Positions 17,625 to 24,586 of a DNA stretch of 64,000 nucleotides are shown in pieces. Origin of the DNA: Burkholderia sp. Bp9143 (GTDB taxonomy: Bacteria > Pseudomonadota > Gammaproteobacteria > Burkholderiales > Burkholderiaceae); the NCBI RefSeq assembly GCF_003853645.1, contig NZ_QTPO01000048.1, forward strand, positions 1 through 64,000, written 5' to 3'. The stretch's first letter is position 1. Each line of letters starts with the position of its first letter. The translations under genes were made by a program, and so were the position numbers. The notes beneath the pieces were generated by a model. That model saw only the letters and a list, made by a program, of their open reading frames with translations, was not told the DNA's origin and did no database searches.

Positions 17625-17640
17625 GTCGTAAAATTACGAC
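17625..17640. promoter_or_regulatory. Inverted repeat upstream of rep
   Basis: GTCGTAA-AA-TTACGAC, a 7-bp inverted repeat directly before the penultimate iteron (17649). It may be part of the rep promoter/operator. Confidence 0.35.
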
Positions 17641-17898
17641 AAATTGAAAGGTGAGCCGATACGGGAACAAGTTTCGCACGTGTCGAGCACAGGCAAAAAT
17701 CTGTGAATCCGCGCATCCCGCGACACGTCTGGACGAGTCCGAAACGCTGTAAATCCGGACCGGTGAGGGTTTTCGGGAGAGGGTTGGGGTGAGTGCCGTT
17801 TTGCACGTGCACTTCACCGGCTATGGTGAGCATGTCGTTCTGGACGCACATCACCACAGGCGCTATCCTTCCGTGAAACTTCTCCTCCGACCTGACGC

Positions 17899-19263
17899 AT
17901 GGCCACGAAGCGCGCCAAGAAAACCGATGTGGATGTGGTGAGTGCCAGTTCAGCCGAATTGCGTAAGGCCGTCGAGGCGATCGCAATTCAGCCGAAGAGC
18001 GGCAAGATCACACTCCTGACCCGCAAGCTGTTCAACGTCCTGCTCGCCGTCGCGCAGCAGGCCGACGACTCGGGCGATACCTATCGCGCGCTGCTGTCGG
18101 ATATCGTCGCCAACTCCGCCTTCGATTCGAACGACACCGCACTGGTGAAGGAACACCTGCGCCGCATGGTGTCGGTTCAGGTCGAGTGGAGCACGGGGAC
18201 GTCGAGCCAGAAGCCGGGCCGCAAGTGGGGGATCTCGACGCTGATCGCTGATGCCGAAATTCTCGAGGATCCGACCACCCGCCGCGTGTGGGTCGAATTC
18301 TCGTTCGCACCGAAGATCAAGAAGAAACTGCTCGACCCTGTCCAGTACGCGCGCCTGAGCCTCCAGTTCCAGAGCCAGCTGCGCAGCAGCGCCGGTCTCG
18401 CGCTCTACGAAATCTGCGTGCGCTACCTGACGAACCCGAGCCACCTGACGATGCGCGAGCCGTGGGAGTGGTGGCGGCCGATCCTGTCGGGCACGCCGGA
18501 TACGGAAGCCGGCGACGAGGCGAAGCGCGAGTACAAGTACTTCAAGCGCGACTATCTGCGTCCGGCGATCGCCGAGGTCAATGCGGTCACCAACATCTTC
18601 GTCGAACTGATCGAGCATCGTGAAGGGCGGCGGGTCGCGGAGATCCAGTTCCGCGTGACCGAGCGCAAGCAGCCGATGCTCGCGCTCGACGAGCATCCGA
18701 ACGTGTTCGACAGCACGCTGGTCGACCGGATGGTGAAGCTCGGGATTCCGCTCAAGGAAGCGCAGACGCTCTACGCGGACAGCGAGGAAAACCGGATTCG
18801 CGCCGCGCTGCAGATGACCGAGCAGCGGATGCGCAGCACGACGCTGCCGCCGGTGCGCAGTGCGCCCGCGTTGTTCAAGGATGCGCTGAAGAAGGGGTAT
18901 GCGCCGCCGGTCGAATCCGTCGACGCGCTGCCTTCCGGCACGCCTGCCGCGAAGGTCGTCGCGGCGCAGCCGGACGATCTGAAGGCGCGTCTGTTGAGCG
19001 AGTTCGCGGCGTTCCGCCGCAAGGAAGCGAAGGTGTTGTACGAGGAGCAGGGCGACGCGGAGCGCGAAGTGGCGCGCGAGTCGTTCGAGTCGGAAGTGTT
19101 GCCGACGATGGGCTCGCACCTGCGTGACGACTGGCGCAAGCGCGGTCTCGATTCGAAGCTGGCCGAGACGGCGTTTTTCGACTGGCTGGCGCAGAAGACC
19201 TGGGGCGAGCCGACCGACGGCGACCTGCTGTCGTTCACCCTGAATCAATCGCGGGCCGCCTGA
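17899..19263 (+). CDS. repA: Replication initiator protein of the secondary chromosome (Rep_3/RepB family)
   Basis: A 454-residue plasmid-type initiator. It has the double winged-helix architecture of iteron-binding Rep proteins: first unit about residues 35-150 (KITLLTRKLFNVLLAVAQQA onward), second about 155-270, with the basic segments KIKKKLLDP and FKRDYLRPAIAEVNAVT typical of the family. The roughly 190-residue C-terminal extension is charged and helical. It should bind the upstream iterons, open the origin and recruit helicase, and repress its own gene. No clear ribosome-binding site precedes ATG 17899. It is convergent with parAB. Confidence 0.9.
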   Translation: MATKRAKKTDVDVVSASSAELRKAVEAIAIQPKSGKITLLTRKLFNVLLAVAQQADDSGDTYRALLSDIVANSAFDSNDTALVKEHLRRMVSVQVEWSTGTSSQKPGRKWGISTLIADAEILEDPTTRRVWVEFSFAPKIKKKLLDPVQYARLSLQFQSQLRSSAGLALYEICVRYLTNPSHLTMREPWEWWRPILSGTPDTEAGDEAKREYKYFKRDYLRPAIAEVNAVTNIFVELIEHREGRRVAEIQFRVTERKQPMLALDEHPNVFDSTLVDRMVKLGIPLKEAQTLYADSEENRIRAALQMTEQRMRSTTLPPVRSAPALFKDALKKGYAPPVESVDALPSGTPAAKVVAAQPDDLKARLLSEFAAFRRKEAKVLYEEQGDAEREVARESFESEVLPTMGSHLRDDWRKRGLDSKLAETAFFDWLAQKTWGEPTDGDLLSFTLNQSRAA

Positions 19264-19285
19264 GGCCCGTTCAGGCCCCTCTGAC

Positions 19286-19304
19286 GGGCCGCCGCCGGCG
19301 GCCC
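19286..19304. terminator. Hairpin between rep and parB
   Basis: GGGCCGCC-GCC-GGCGGCCC, a very GC-rich perfect hairpin in the 90-bp gap between the convergent rep and parB genes. An overlapping alternative hairpin (GCCCGCC/GGCGGGC, 19301-19319) could compete. No T tract. Confidence 0.5.
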
Positions 19305-19353
19305 GCCCAACCGGCGGGCCCGGCGCATCGCCAGGCCCTGCCGGCCGTTTCCA

Positions 19354-20415
19354 TCAGTCCGACAACAGCATCCGCTCGAGCTGCTCGAGGATCGCGTCGC
19401 GCTTGTCCTTCGGGAGGCCGCGCAGGCGCAGTTCGATGCGGTCTTCGCCATACGACTTCAGGTCGCCGACCGACTTGCCGCCGAGCTTGATCTCGAGACG
19501 CTGCGCATAGCGCTGGCGGCCCGCCGTCTTCGGCGTTTCCTGCGCCGCGACGCGGCCCTTGACGATGTCCGACACCTGGCGCGTGCTGAGATCGTCGGAC
19601 ACGATCTTGTTGATCAGCCGCAGCGTCGCCTCGGTGCCGCGCGCATTGTGATAACGGCCGACCTGATACGCCATGTTCGAACCGAAACGATCGGGGCGCG
19701 CAACCATCTCCTGCATCACGCCTTCCGGCAGCTTGCCGATCGACAGCGCAACCGCAACCGTCGACTCGTCGAGGCCGAGATGCTCGGACAACTCCTTCTG
19801 ACTCTGGAAGTGCTTGTCGTCGAGGAAGCGGCGCCACACGACGGCGTTGTCGAACACCGTCTGCGAATCGCGTTGCACGTTCAGATCGTAGCCGAGCTTG
19901 TAGCTCTGGATCCCGATCGGCACGTCGATCACGATCGCCTTCACCGACTCCTTGTTCGCTTCCTTCAGCGCGCGCACGCGGCGGCCGCCGTCGCTGACGA
20001 AATACGAACCCGGATTGTCGTAGTCAGGAATCACGTGGATTGCCTGCTGCTGCCCCTGCTTCGCGAGGTTGACCGCGAGTTCGGCAATCGACGATTTCAG
20101 ATAGAAGTGCCGCGGGTTGAACGGGCTATGCTTGATCGCCTTCAGCGACAGCTCGATCACCTGGCCGGGCGCATAGCGGTTCTCGAGGCGCCACGCGCGA
20201 TATTGCGGCGACTCGTCGGTTGACGGATCGAGCAGGACGTCCGGAGTTGGCGGCGGCGTGATGTCTTTCTTTGCGGACTTCGTCGGGGCCGGCGTGGCCG
20301 TCTCGGATTTGACGATGCCGTCGATGGCATTCAGCCGATCAAGCGCCGTGCGTTTCTCGCTCGTCGTGATATCCGGGCGCGCTTGGAATCCTTTTGCAAA
20401 TTGGGAGGGTTTCAT
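19354..20415 (-). CDS. parB: Centromere-binding protein ParB of the secondary chromosome
   Basis: A 353-residue ParB/RepB/Spo0J-family CTP-dependent DNA clamp. The ParB N-terminal nucleotide-binding fold lies about residues 75-175 and includes SDGGRRVRALKEA, the counterpart of the GERRxRA box. The KorB-like helix-turn-helix follows (about 195-265, ELSEHLGLDESTVAVALSIG), and a dimerisation domain is at the C-terminus. It starts directly after a parS-type palindrome, which probably gives autoregulation. It is the second gene of parA-parB and should load at the parS cluster right of parA. Confidence 0.95.
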   Translation of the reverse strand: MKPSQFAKGFQARPDITTSEKRTALDRLNAIDGIVKSETATPAPTKSAKKDITPPPTPDVLLDPSTDESPQYRAWRLENRYAPGQVIELSLKAIKHSPFNPRHFYLKSSIAELAVNLAKQGQQQAIHVIPDYDNPGSYFVSDGGRRVRALKEANKESVKAIVIDVPIGIQSYKLGYDLNVQRDSQTVFDNAVVWRRFLDDKHFQSQKELSEHLGLDESTVAVALSIGKLPEGVMQEMVARPDRFGSNMAYQVGRYHNARGTEATLRLINKIVSDDLSTRQVSDIVKGRVAAQETPKTAGRQRYAQRLEIKLGGKSVGDLKSYGEDRIELRLRGLPKDKRDAILEQLERMLLSD

Positions 20416-20422
20416 GTGACTC

Positions 20423-20438
20423 CTTTATGCGCATAAAG
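20423..20438. other. parS-type site between parA and parB
   Basis: CTTTATGCGCATAAAG is a perfect palindrome matching the other sites except for the outermost base pair. It fills the 23-bp gap between the parA stop codon and the parB start, covering the parB ribosome-site region. Confidence 0.85.
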
Positions 20439-21101
20439 TCAGGGCAGCATGGCGACGATTTCGTCGGCACATGCGCGGATTTCCGCGGCGGCCAGCTTGG
20501 CGCCGCGATCGTTCATCTGCAGCACGGTCTGACCGAGCGCCATCGCCTGCTTGTACGCTTCCCTGGTCGGGATTTGCGTCTTCAGCAACGGGAATCCGAG
20601 CTCCTCGAGCGCGCGCTTGAGTTCGCGGGTGAGCATGCGCTTCTCTTCGGTCTTGTTCAGCAGGAAGACGGCACGGAGGTCTTCGTTCATCACCTGCGCC
20701 TGCTGAATCAGCTTGACCAGCCCGACGCTCGACCAGTAATCGGCTGGCGATGACGAAGTCGGGATCACGGCGATCGATGCGGCCAGCAGCACGACGCCGG
20801 AGACCTTCTCGGTGATCGACGGCGGGCAATCGACGACGATGATGTCGTAGTCGTTGATGAACTTCTTGATCTCGCGATGGATCTGGCCGCCGGCTTCGGC
20901 GAGGTTGACGACCGGGAAAGGGATGCCGGCGTCGCTGTCACCGGATGCGCTCGACCAGTGAACCAGTGTGTTTTGACCGTCAGCGTCGATGACGAGGACG
21001 CGCTTCCCTTTCTCATGGAATGCCGCGCCGAGGTGCATGGCAATGGTGCTTTTGCCGACGCCACCTTTTTGTTGAGTGACTGCAATGATTTCCGCGGCCA
21101 A
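20439..21101 (-). CDS. parA: Partition ATPase ParA of the secondary chromosome
   Basis: A 220-residue ParA-family ATPase. The deviant Walker A motif KGGVGKST is at residues 12-19 with both lysines, and VVDCPP supplies Walker A-prime. It is short and lacks the N-terminal helix-turn-helix of P1-type ParA, so ParB or Rep rather than ParA should regulate the operon. It forms a gradient on the nucleoid that moves ParB-parS complexes. It is the first gene of the operon; the promoter should lie in the parS-rich region upstream. Confidence 0.95.
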   Translation of the reverse strand: MAAEIIAVTQQKGGVGKSTIAMHLGAAFHEKGKRVLVIDADGQNTLVHWSSASGDSDAGIPFPVVNLAEAGGQIHREIKKFINDYDIIVVDCPPSITEKVSGVVLLAASIAVIPTSSSPADYWSSVGLVKLIQQAQVMNEDLRAVFLLNKTEEKRMLTRELKRALEELGFPLLKTQIPTREAYKQAMALGQTVLQMNDRGAKLAAAEIRACADEIVAMLP

Positions 21102-22045
21102 TTTTCACTCCTGTTTTTGGTCGTTGGAATTCTACAGGACGATATTTATATTTCAATGAAATTGTCGTTCGCTAACTACGCGTTAGCCATTCGGGCTATC
21201 GGTTTATGCGCATAAACAAATGGGGACGCCGGATGGCTGGGGTGGAGGGTGGCGAGAATGCTGCGGAGGATGATGAGCGGGGGGCGTCGTGACGACAGGC
21301 GTTTCGGTCTCACGTTCGAAAAGCTGATCGGCGCAATGTGTCGGGGTCTGCCCTGTCGATGGTTGAATGAGCGCGACCTTGGTGACGCGAGAGTTTGTGC
21401 GCATAAACTTCGGCGGTGCTGGAGAGCATCCACGAGTCAGCGTCGTCGCTTGAGCACGAGCCCGGATGACGAACTCTGCACGGCTCAGGCCGGTACGATA
21501 CTCGCGCGATGCGCCGCGTGCAGCGACGAAGCGCTGGGCACCCCAAGCGTTTATGCGCATAAACCTTCGAGGGGCTCGGCTGCTATTAGCGGCCGCACGT
21601 CGGCAAGCGCGCATAAAGATGCCTCCACGACAATGTCCCGGACGCCATCGCCTATCGCCTCGCTGATCGTTCGAGGCATCGAAGGTGCTCGGGCCGGCCG
21701 TGATATCGGTGGACCTCCCCACCCCAGAAAGCGACAGCTTTATGCGCATAAACCCGGCGACGCATAAACCATACGATGGCCCCCGCGGCGGAGCCTGCCA
21801 CACGCCATAGCGATTCGTCGTTATTCACCCGCGTTACTCGCCAACGTAGACGGTCTCGGCAATCGCCGGTGCAATGCACTTTATGCGCATAAACGCATCA
21901 AGCGCGCTGCACGCTCGTCGCCGCGACCGACTCTCTCCACACGCGACACCGAGACTCCAACTCCCCTTCCCCCGCGTGCCGGTACCCCGTCGAAACAACC
22001 GCAACCAGACTGGCTACAATACGTGCCTTTCCTATCCAGGCCCGA
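21102..22045. other. Centromere region: cluster of five parS sites
   Basis: A 944-bp gene-free region with parS-type palindromes at 21202-21217 and 21549-21564 (both perfect GTTTATGCGCATAAAC), 21393-21408 (GTTTGTGCGCATAAAC), 21738-21753 and 21879-21894 (CTTTATGCGCATAAAC). Half-sites are at 21609-21618 and 21758-21769. Spacings between full sites are 191, 156, 189 and 141 bp. With the site inside parAB this gives six. The palindrome is, to my knowledge, the one reported for ParB of B. cenocepacia chromosome 2, so this marks the chromosome 2 centromere. Confidence 0.93.
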
Positions 22046-22405
22046 ATGATGATCACGATCTACCACAACCCCCGCTGCTCGAAGTCCCGCGAGACGCTCG
22101 CACTGGTCGAGACGCTGAACACCACCGGCACGTCGGTGAATGTCGTCGAGTATCTGAAGACGCCGCCGACGGTCGAGGAACTGGAAGCGCTGCATCGTCA
22201 GCTCGGGCGCCCGGTGCGCGACATGCTTCGCGACGGCGAGGAGCCGTACAAGACACTGGATCTGGCCCGTGCGAGCCTGACCGACGCGGAGGCCTACGCA
22301 GCGATTGCGGCTCATCCGATTCTGCTGCAGCGTCCGATCGTCGTGTATCGAGGCAAGGCAGCCATCGGCCGCCCGCCTGAATCGGTGCGCGCGCTGTTCG
22401 AATAA
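22046..22405 (+). CDS. ArsC-family glutaredoxin-dependent reductase (arsenate reductase-like)
   Basis: A 119-residue thioredoxin-fold protein of the ArsC family. HNPRCSKSRETL carries the catalytic cysteine (C11, or C10 if the second ATG is used), and the anion-binding arginines are plausible in LLQRPIVVYRGKAAIGRPPE. This length and motif fit the small ArsC/YfgD group, which may reduce arsenate with glutathione and glutaredoxin. No other ars gene is nearby, so a different redox substrate is possible. It directly follows the centromere. Confidence 0.88.
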   Translation: MMITIYHNPRCSKSRETLALVETLNTTGTSVNVVEYLKTPPTVEELEALHRQLGRPVRDMLRDGEEPYKTLDLARASLTDAEAYAAIAAHPILLQRPIVVYRGKAAIGRPPESVRALFE

Positions 22406-22798
22406 TTGTTGTCCGGCGTATTTTTCTTATCGCATCATCCCGGCGCGAGCGTGCCGGGAATGCGCGGCTGAATTCGCAAGCCGCAACCCACCCCCGCGGC
22501 CGCGATCACCGTCGGCCACTCGCCGCGACAATCACCGCGTCGGACCGGCCGGCTGAATTCGAGTACAGCAACCCTCCACCGTGGCTGCGCTACCGGCAGC
22601 CGCCAAATGAGCCGCTCGAAGCGGCAATCAAAGACGCGCCGGATCGACCCACCGAGTTCGCACACCGCCAACGACCCCCGCCGCCACGCAGCGAGAAGCC
22701 CGTACTCGATGCCCGCGAGCCACCTCCAGCGTCACCTTGTCGACGTCAACAACGACATCACCAACTTCAACGCGTAACCGCTCAACGACATCAGCAAC
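22406..22798. other. 393-bp stretch without a recognised gene
   Basis: Lies between the convergent arsC-like and anti-sigma genes. I see no family-like open frame, no strong hairpin with a T tract and no repeat. It may simply be decayed sequence. Confidence 0.4.
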
Positions 22799-23035
22799 TC
22801 AGCCCTGCCCATCGCCCGACGACTCATCGCGATCGCCGCCCGCGGCATCCCCCGCACCCCGCCCCGCCGCCGCATGCGCCGCCGTCCGCAGCAGCGCGAT
22901 CTGCCCGCGATACGCCCGGCATCCGCTGCAAGCCGGCAGATGCACATGCACCTGCATGTGCTCATGAAGCGTCAAGGACCGGTCGAGCGCATCCGACAGC
23001 AGTCGCGTCACGTCCCTACATTTCCCCGGCAGCAT
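22799..23035 (-). CDS. Putative zinc-finger anti-sigma factor
   Basis: A 78-residue protein with a zf-HC2-type anti-sigma pattern: CRDVTRLLSDALDRSLTLHE, then HVHLPACSGCRAYRGQ, that is C...H(x3)CxxC. No membrane helix is visible, so it would act in the cytoplasm by binding the sigma factor. It overlaps the 3' end of the ECF sigma gene by 20 bp on the same strand, the usual sigma/anti-sigma arrangement. The glycine/aspartate-rich tail is probably unstructured. Confidence 0.8.
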   Translation of the reverse strand: MLPGKCRDVTRLLSDALDRSLTLHEHMQVHVHLPACSGCRAYRGQIALLRTAAHAAAGRGAGDAAGGDRDESSGDGQG

Positions 23036-23612
23036 CTTCGGTCGTCAGTCCTTTTTCGCTGAGGCAGGTGCGCAGGCGCGTGCGCGCCCGATACAGCAGC
23101 ACGCTGCAATGATTCGTCGTCAACGTCAGTTCGCTGCAGATGTCGGCAATCTCGACGTCGAGGAACTCGCGCATCATGAACACGCGCCCGATGTGCTCCG
23201 GCAGGTGGTCGAGGCAGACCTGGAACAGCGTCCAGAACTGCTGTTGCTGCAATAGCGTTTCGGGGCGCGGCCACGGTCGCGGCTTCGTGTGTGCGGCCCA
23301 GTGTCCGTTTTCCTTGAACAATTCGCGATCCAGCACGGATTCGCCGTCGAGTTCCGCATCGAGCGCGGACAGGCTCACCGTCCGCTGCCGTGCACGCAGG
23401 ATGTCGATCAGCTTGTTGCGCAGGATGCCGAACACCCAGGTCTTGTGGGCGGACCGTCCCGCGAACTCGCCCGCATGCGACCACGCGGCGGTCAGCGCTT
23501 CCTGCACGGCATCCTCGGCCGCATCGGCATCGCGGAGCTGGAGCCGCGCGAAGCGCAGCAGGTCGCGCCGCAGTTGCGCGAGATAGGCAGGGTCGTCGTA
23601 CGCGGACAGCAT
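23016..23612 (-). CDS. ECF RNA polymerase sigma factor
   Basis: A 198-residue extracytoplasmic-function sigma factor. Sigma-2 (about residues 15-75) has RDADAAEDAVQEALTAAW and KTWVFGILRNKLIDILR. Sigma-4 (about 130-185) has LDHLPEHIGRVFMMREFLDV and a helix-turn-helix ending in SVLLYRARTRLR. The region between the domains is longer than usual. It is followed and overlapped by a zinc-finger anti-sigma gene. The signal is probably redox or metal related, given the zinc-finger partner, but no target promoter was identified. Confidence 0.92.
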   Translation of the reverse strand: MLSAYDDPAYLAQLRRDLLRFARLQLRDADAAEDAVQEALTAAWSHAGEFAGRSAHKTWVFGILRNKLIDILRARQRTVSLSALDAELDGESVLDRELFKENGHWAAHTKPRPWPRPETLLQQQQFWTLFQVCLDHLPEHIGRVFMMREFLDVEIADICSELTLTTNHCSVLLYRARTRLRTCLSEKGLTTEDAAGEM

Positions 23613-23838
23613 GGCGGGTCGGGAGCCTTACAAAGCGGAAGCGCTCGTGTGTGCGCCATCGGGCGGGCACATCGCGGTGTGCGAGCAGCTTACTGGTCAC
23701 GTCGCCGCGCTGCAACGCGTGTTCCGTCACGTATTCACGAAGCGGCCGGCGCGCTGCGCTATGCTTGCCGGAGCCCCGCGTCGCACGCCGCGAAATCCTG
23801 GCGCGGGCGATTTGTAACATCAGACCATAACGGTCAAG

Positions 23839-23873
23839 TTATCCACAATTTCTGTGGAAAACCTTGTGGAAAG
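23839..23873. promoter_or_regulatory. Cluster of three DnaA-box-like sites
   Basis: TTATCCACA (23839-23847) is a perfect consensus DnaA box. TGTGGAAAA (23853-23861) and TGTGGAAAG (23865-23873) are boxes on the opposite strand with one and two mismatches. They lie within 35 bp, in the intergenic region before the FMN reductase gene and about 6 kb from the origin. Confidence 0.6.
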
Positions 23874-23986
23874 TCGGCCGGTCTGCCCCGTGGGACGGCT
23901 CGCGGGCTGGCCTGCCTATAAACAGACCTTTGTCGCCTGTTCAGAATCAATCGATCCGATTCCTCACTCACCGGAAGGAGAAAGCC

Positions 23987-24541
23987 ATGTCCTATCGTGT
24001 TGCAGTCGTCGTCGGCAGCCTGCGTCGCGGTTCCTGGAACCGCGCGCTCGCGCACGCCGTGATTTCGCTCGCCCCCGCCGGTTTTTCGTTCGAATTCGTC
24101 GAGATCGGCGAACTGCCGCTGTACAGCCAGGACTACGACGCGGACTTTCCGGAAGTCGCGAAGCGCTTCAAGCAGTCGATCGAAGCGGCCGACGCACTGC
24201 TGTTCGTCACGCCGGAGTACAACCGCTCGATCCCGGGCGTGCTGAAGAACGCGCTCGACTGGGGCTCGCGCCCGTGGGGCCACAACTCGTGGTCCGGCAA
24301 GCCGGGCGCCGTGCTCGGCACGTCGCCGGGCGCGACCGGTGCCGCGCTCGCGCAGCAGCACCTGCGCAACGTGCTCGCGTATCTCGACGTGAAGACGCTC
24401 GGGCAGCCGGAAATGTTCATCAAGCATGACTCGGCGCGCATCGACGACGAGGGCCGGATCGTCAGCGAGGACACCCGCAAGTTCCTGCAGGGCTTCGTCG
24501 ACCGCTACGTCGACTGGGTGCGCGTGCTGAAGGCGGCCTGA
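23987..24541 (+). CDS. NADPH-dependent FMN reductase
   Basis: A 184-residue flavodoxin-like NAD(P)H:FMN reductase of the ChrR/YieF type. GSLRRGSWNRALA near the N-terminus binds the FMN phosphate and PEYNRSIPGVLKNALDWGSRP is the family signature. Such enzymes reduce quinones, chromate or azo compounds by two-electron transfer. GGAAGGAG lies before ATG 23987. Three DnaA-box-like sites lie 115-150 bp upstream, which could tie its expression to DnaA, but this is speculation. Confidence 0.92.
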   Translation: MSYRVAVVVGSLRRGSWNRALAHAVISLAPAGFSFEFVEIGELPLYSQDYDADFPEVAKRFKQSIEAADALLFVTPEYNRSIPGVLKNALDWGSRPWGHNSWSGKPGAVLGTSPGATGAALAQQHLRNVLAYLDVKTLGQPEMFIKHDSARIDDEGRIVSEDTRKFLQGFVDRYVDWVRVLKAA

Positions 24542-24586
24542 TCGCCGTACCCTTCCCGCTGCCGGCACCGGCCCGCGTGCCGCGGG

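Larger units (their letters stand above)
16471..17778 (+). repeat. Iteron array of the chromosome 2 origin (about 17 copies)
   Basis: Consensus AGGTGAGGnTTTTCGGGA, all on the + strand. Starts of 18-bp copies: 16471, 16493, 16603, 16681, 16747, 16780 (weaker), 16852, 16904, 16951, 16995, 17091, 17147, 17244, 17301, 17389, 17649, 17761. Poorer copies may exist near 16515 and 16561. Spacing is irregular, but many steps in the left half are near multiples of 11 bp (22, 110, 78, 66, 33, 44, 88), which would place sites on one face of the helix. The last two copies lie within 250 bp of the rep start and probably serve autoregulation. Confidence 0.95.
16095..17898. other. Replication origin region of a secondary chromosome
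   Basis: An 1.8-kb region without a gene, between the kfrA-like gene and rep. It holds AT-rich DNA (about 16111-16150 and 16378-16433) suitable as an unwinding element, a DnaA-box-like TTTTCCACA on the minus strand (16354-16362) and a weaker TTTTGCACA (16809-16817), about 17 directly repeated iterons (16471-17778), a LexA-like box (17539-17554) and a GTCGTAA/TTACGAC inverted repeat (17625-17640). This is the composition of an iteron-controlled, plasmid-derived origin, as known for Burkholderia and Vibrio second chromosomes. The exact start site cannot be read from sequence. Confidence 0.88.

Noticed and set aside
16471-17778. CRISPR array
   Set aside because: Repeats are 18 bp, imperfect and irregularly spaced, with no cas genes; the context is an iteron origin.
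16425-17986. Several open frames across the iteron array, some over 300 codons
   Set aside because: They repeat peptides such as EKPHL or KVRLFG at each iteron; these are translations of the repeated DNA, not genes.
22732-22965. A 77-codon minus-strand frame overlapping the anti-sigma gene
   Set aside because: Out of frame with the zinc-finger anti-sigma gene, whose CxxC pattern and overlap with the sigma gene are more convincing.
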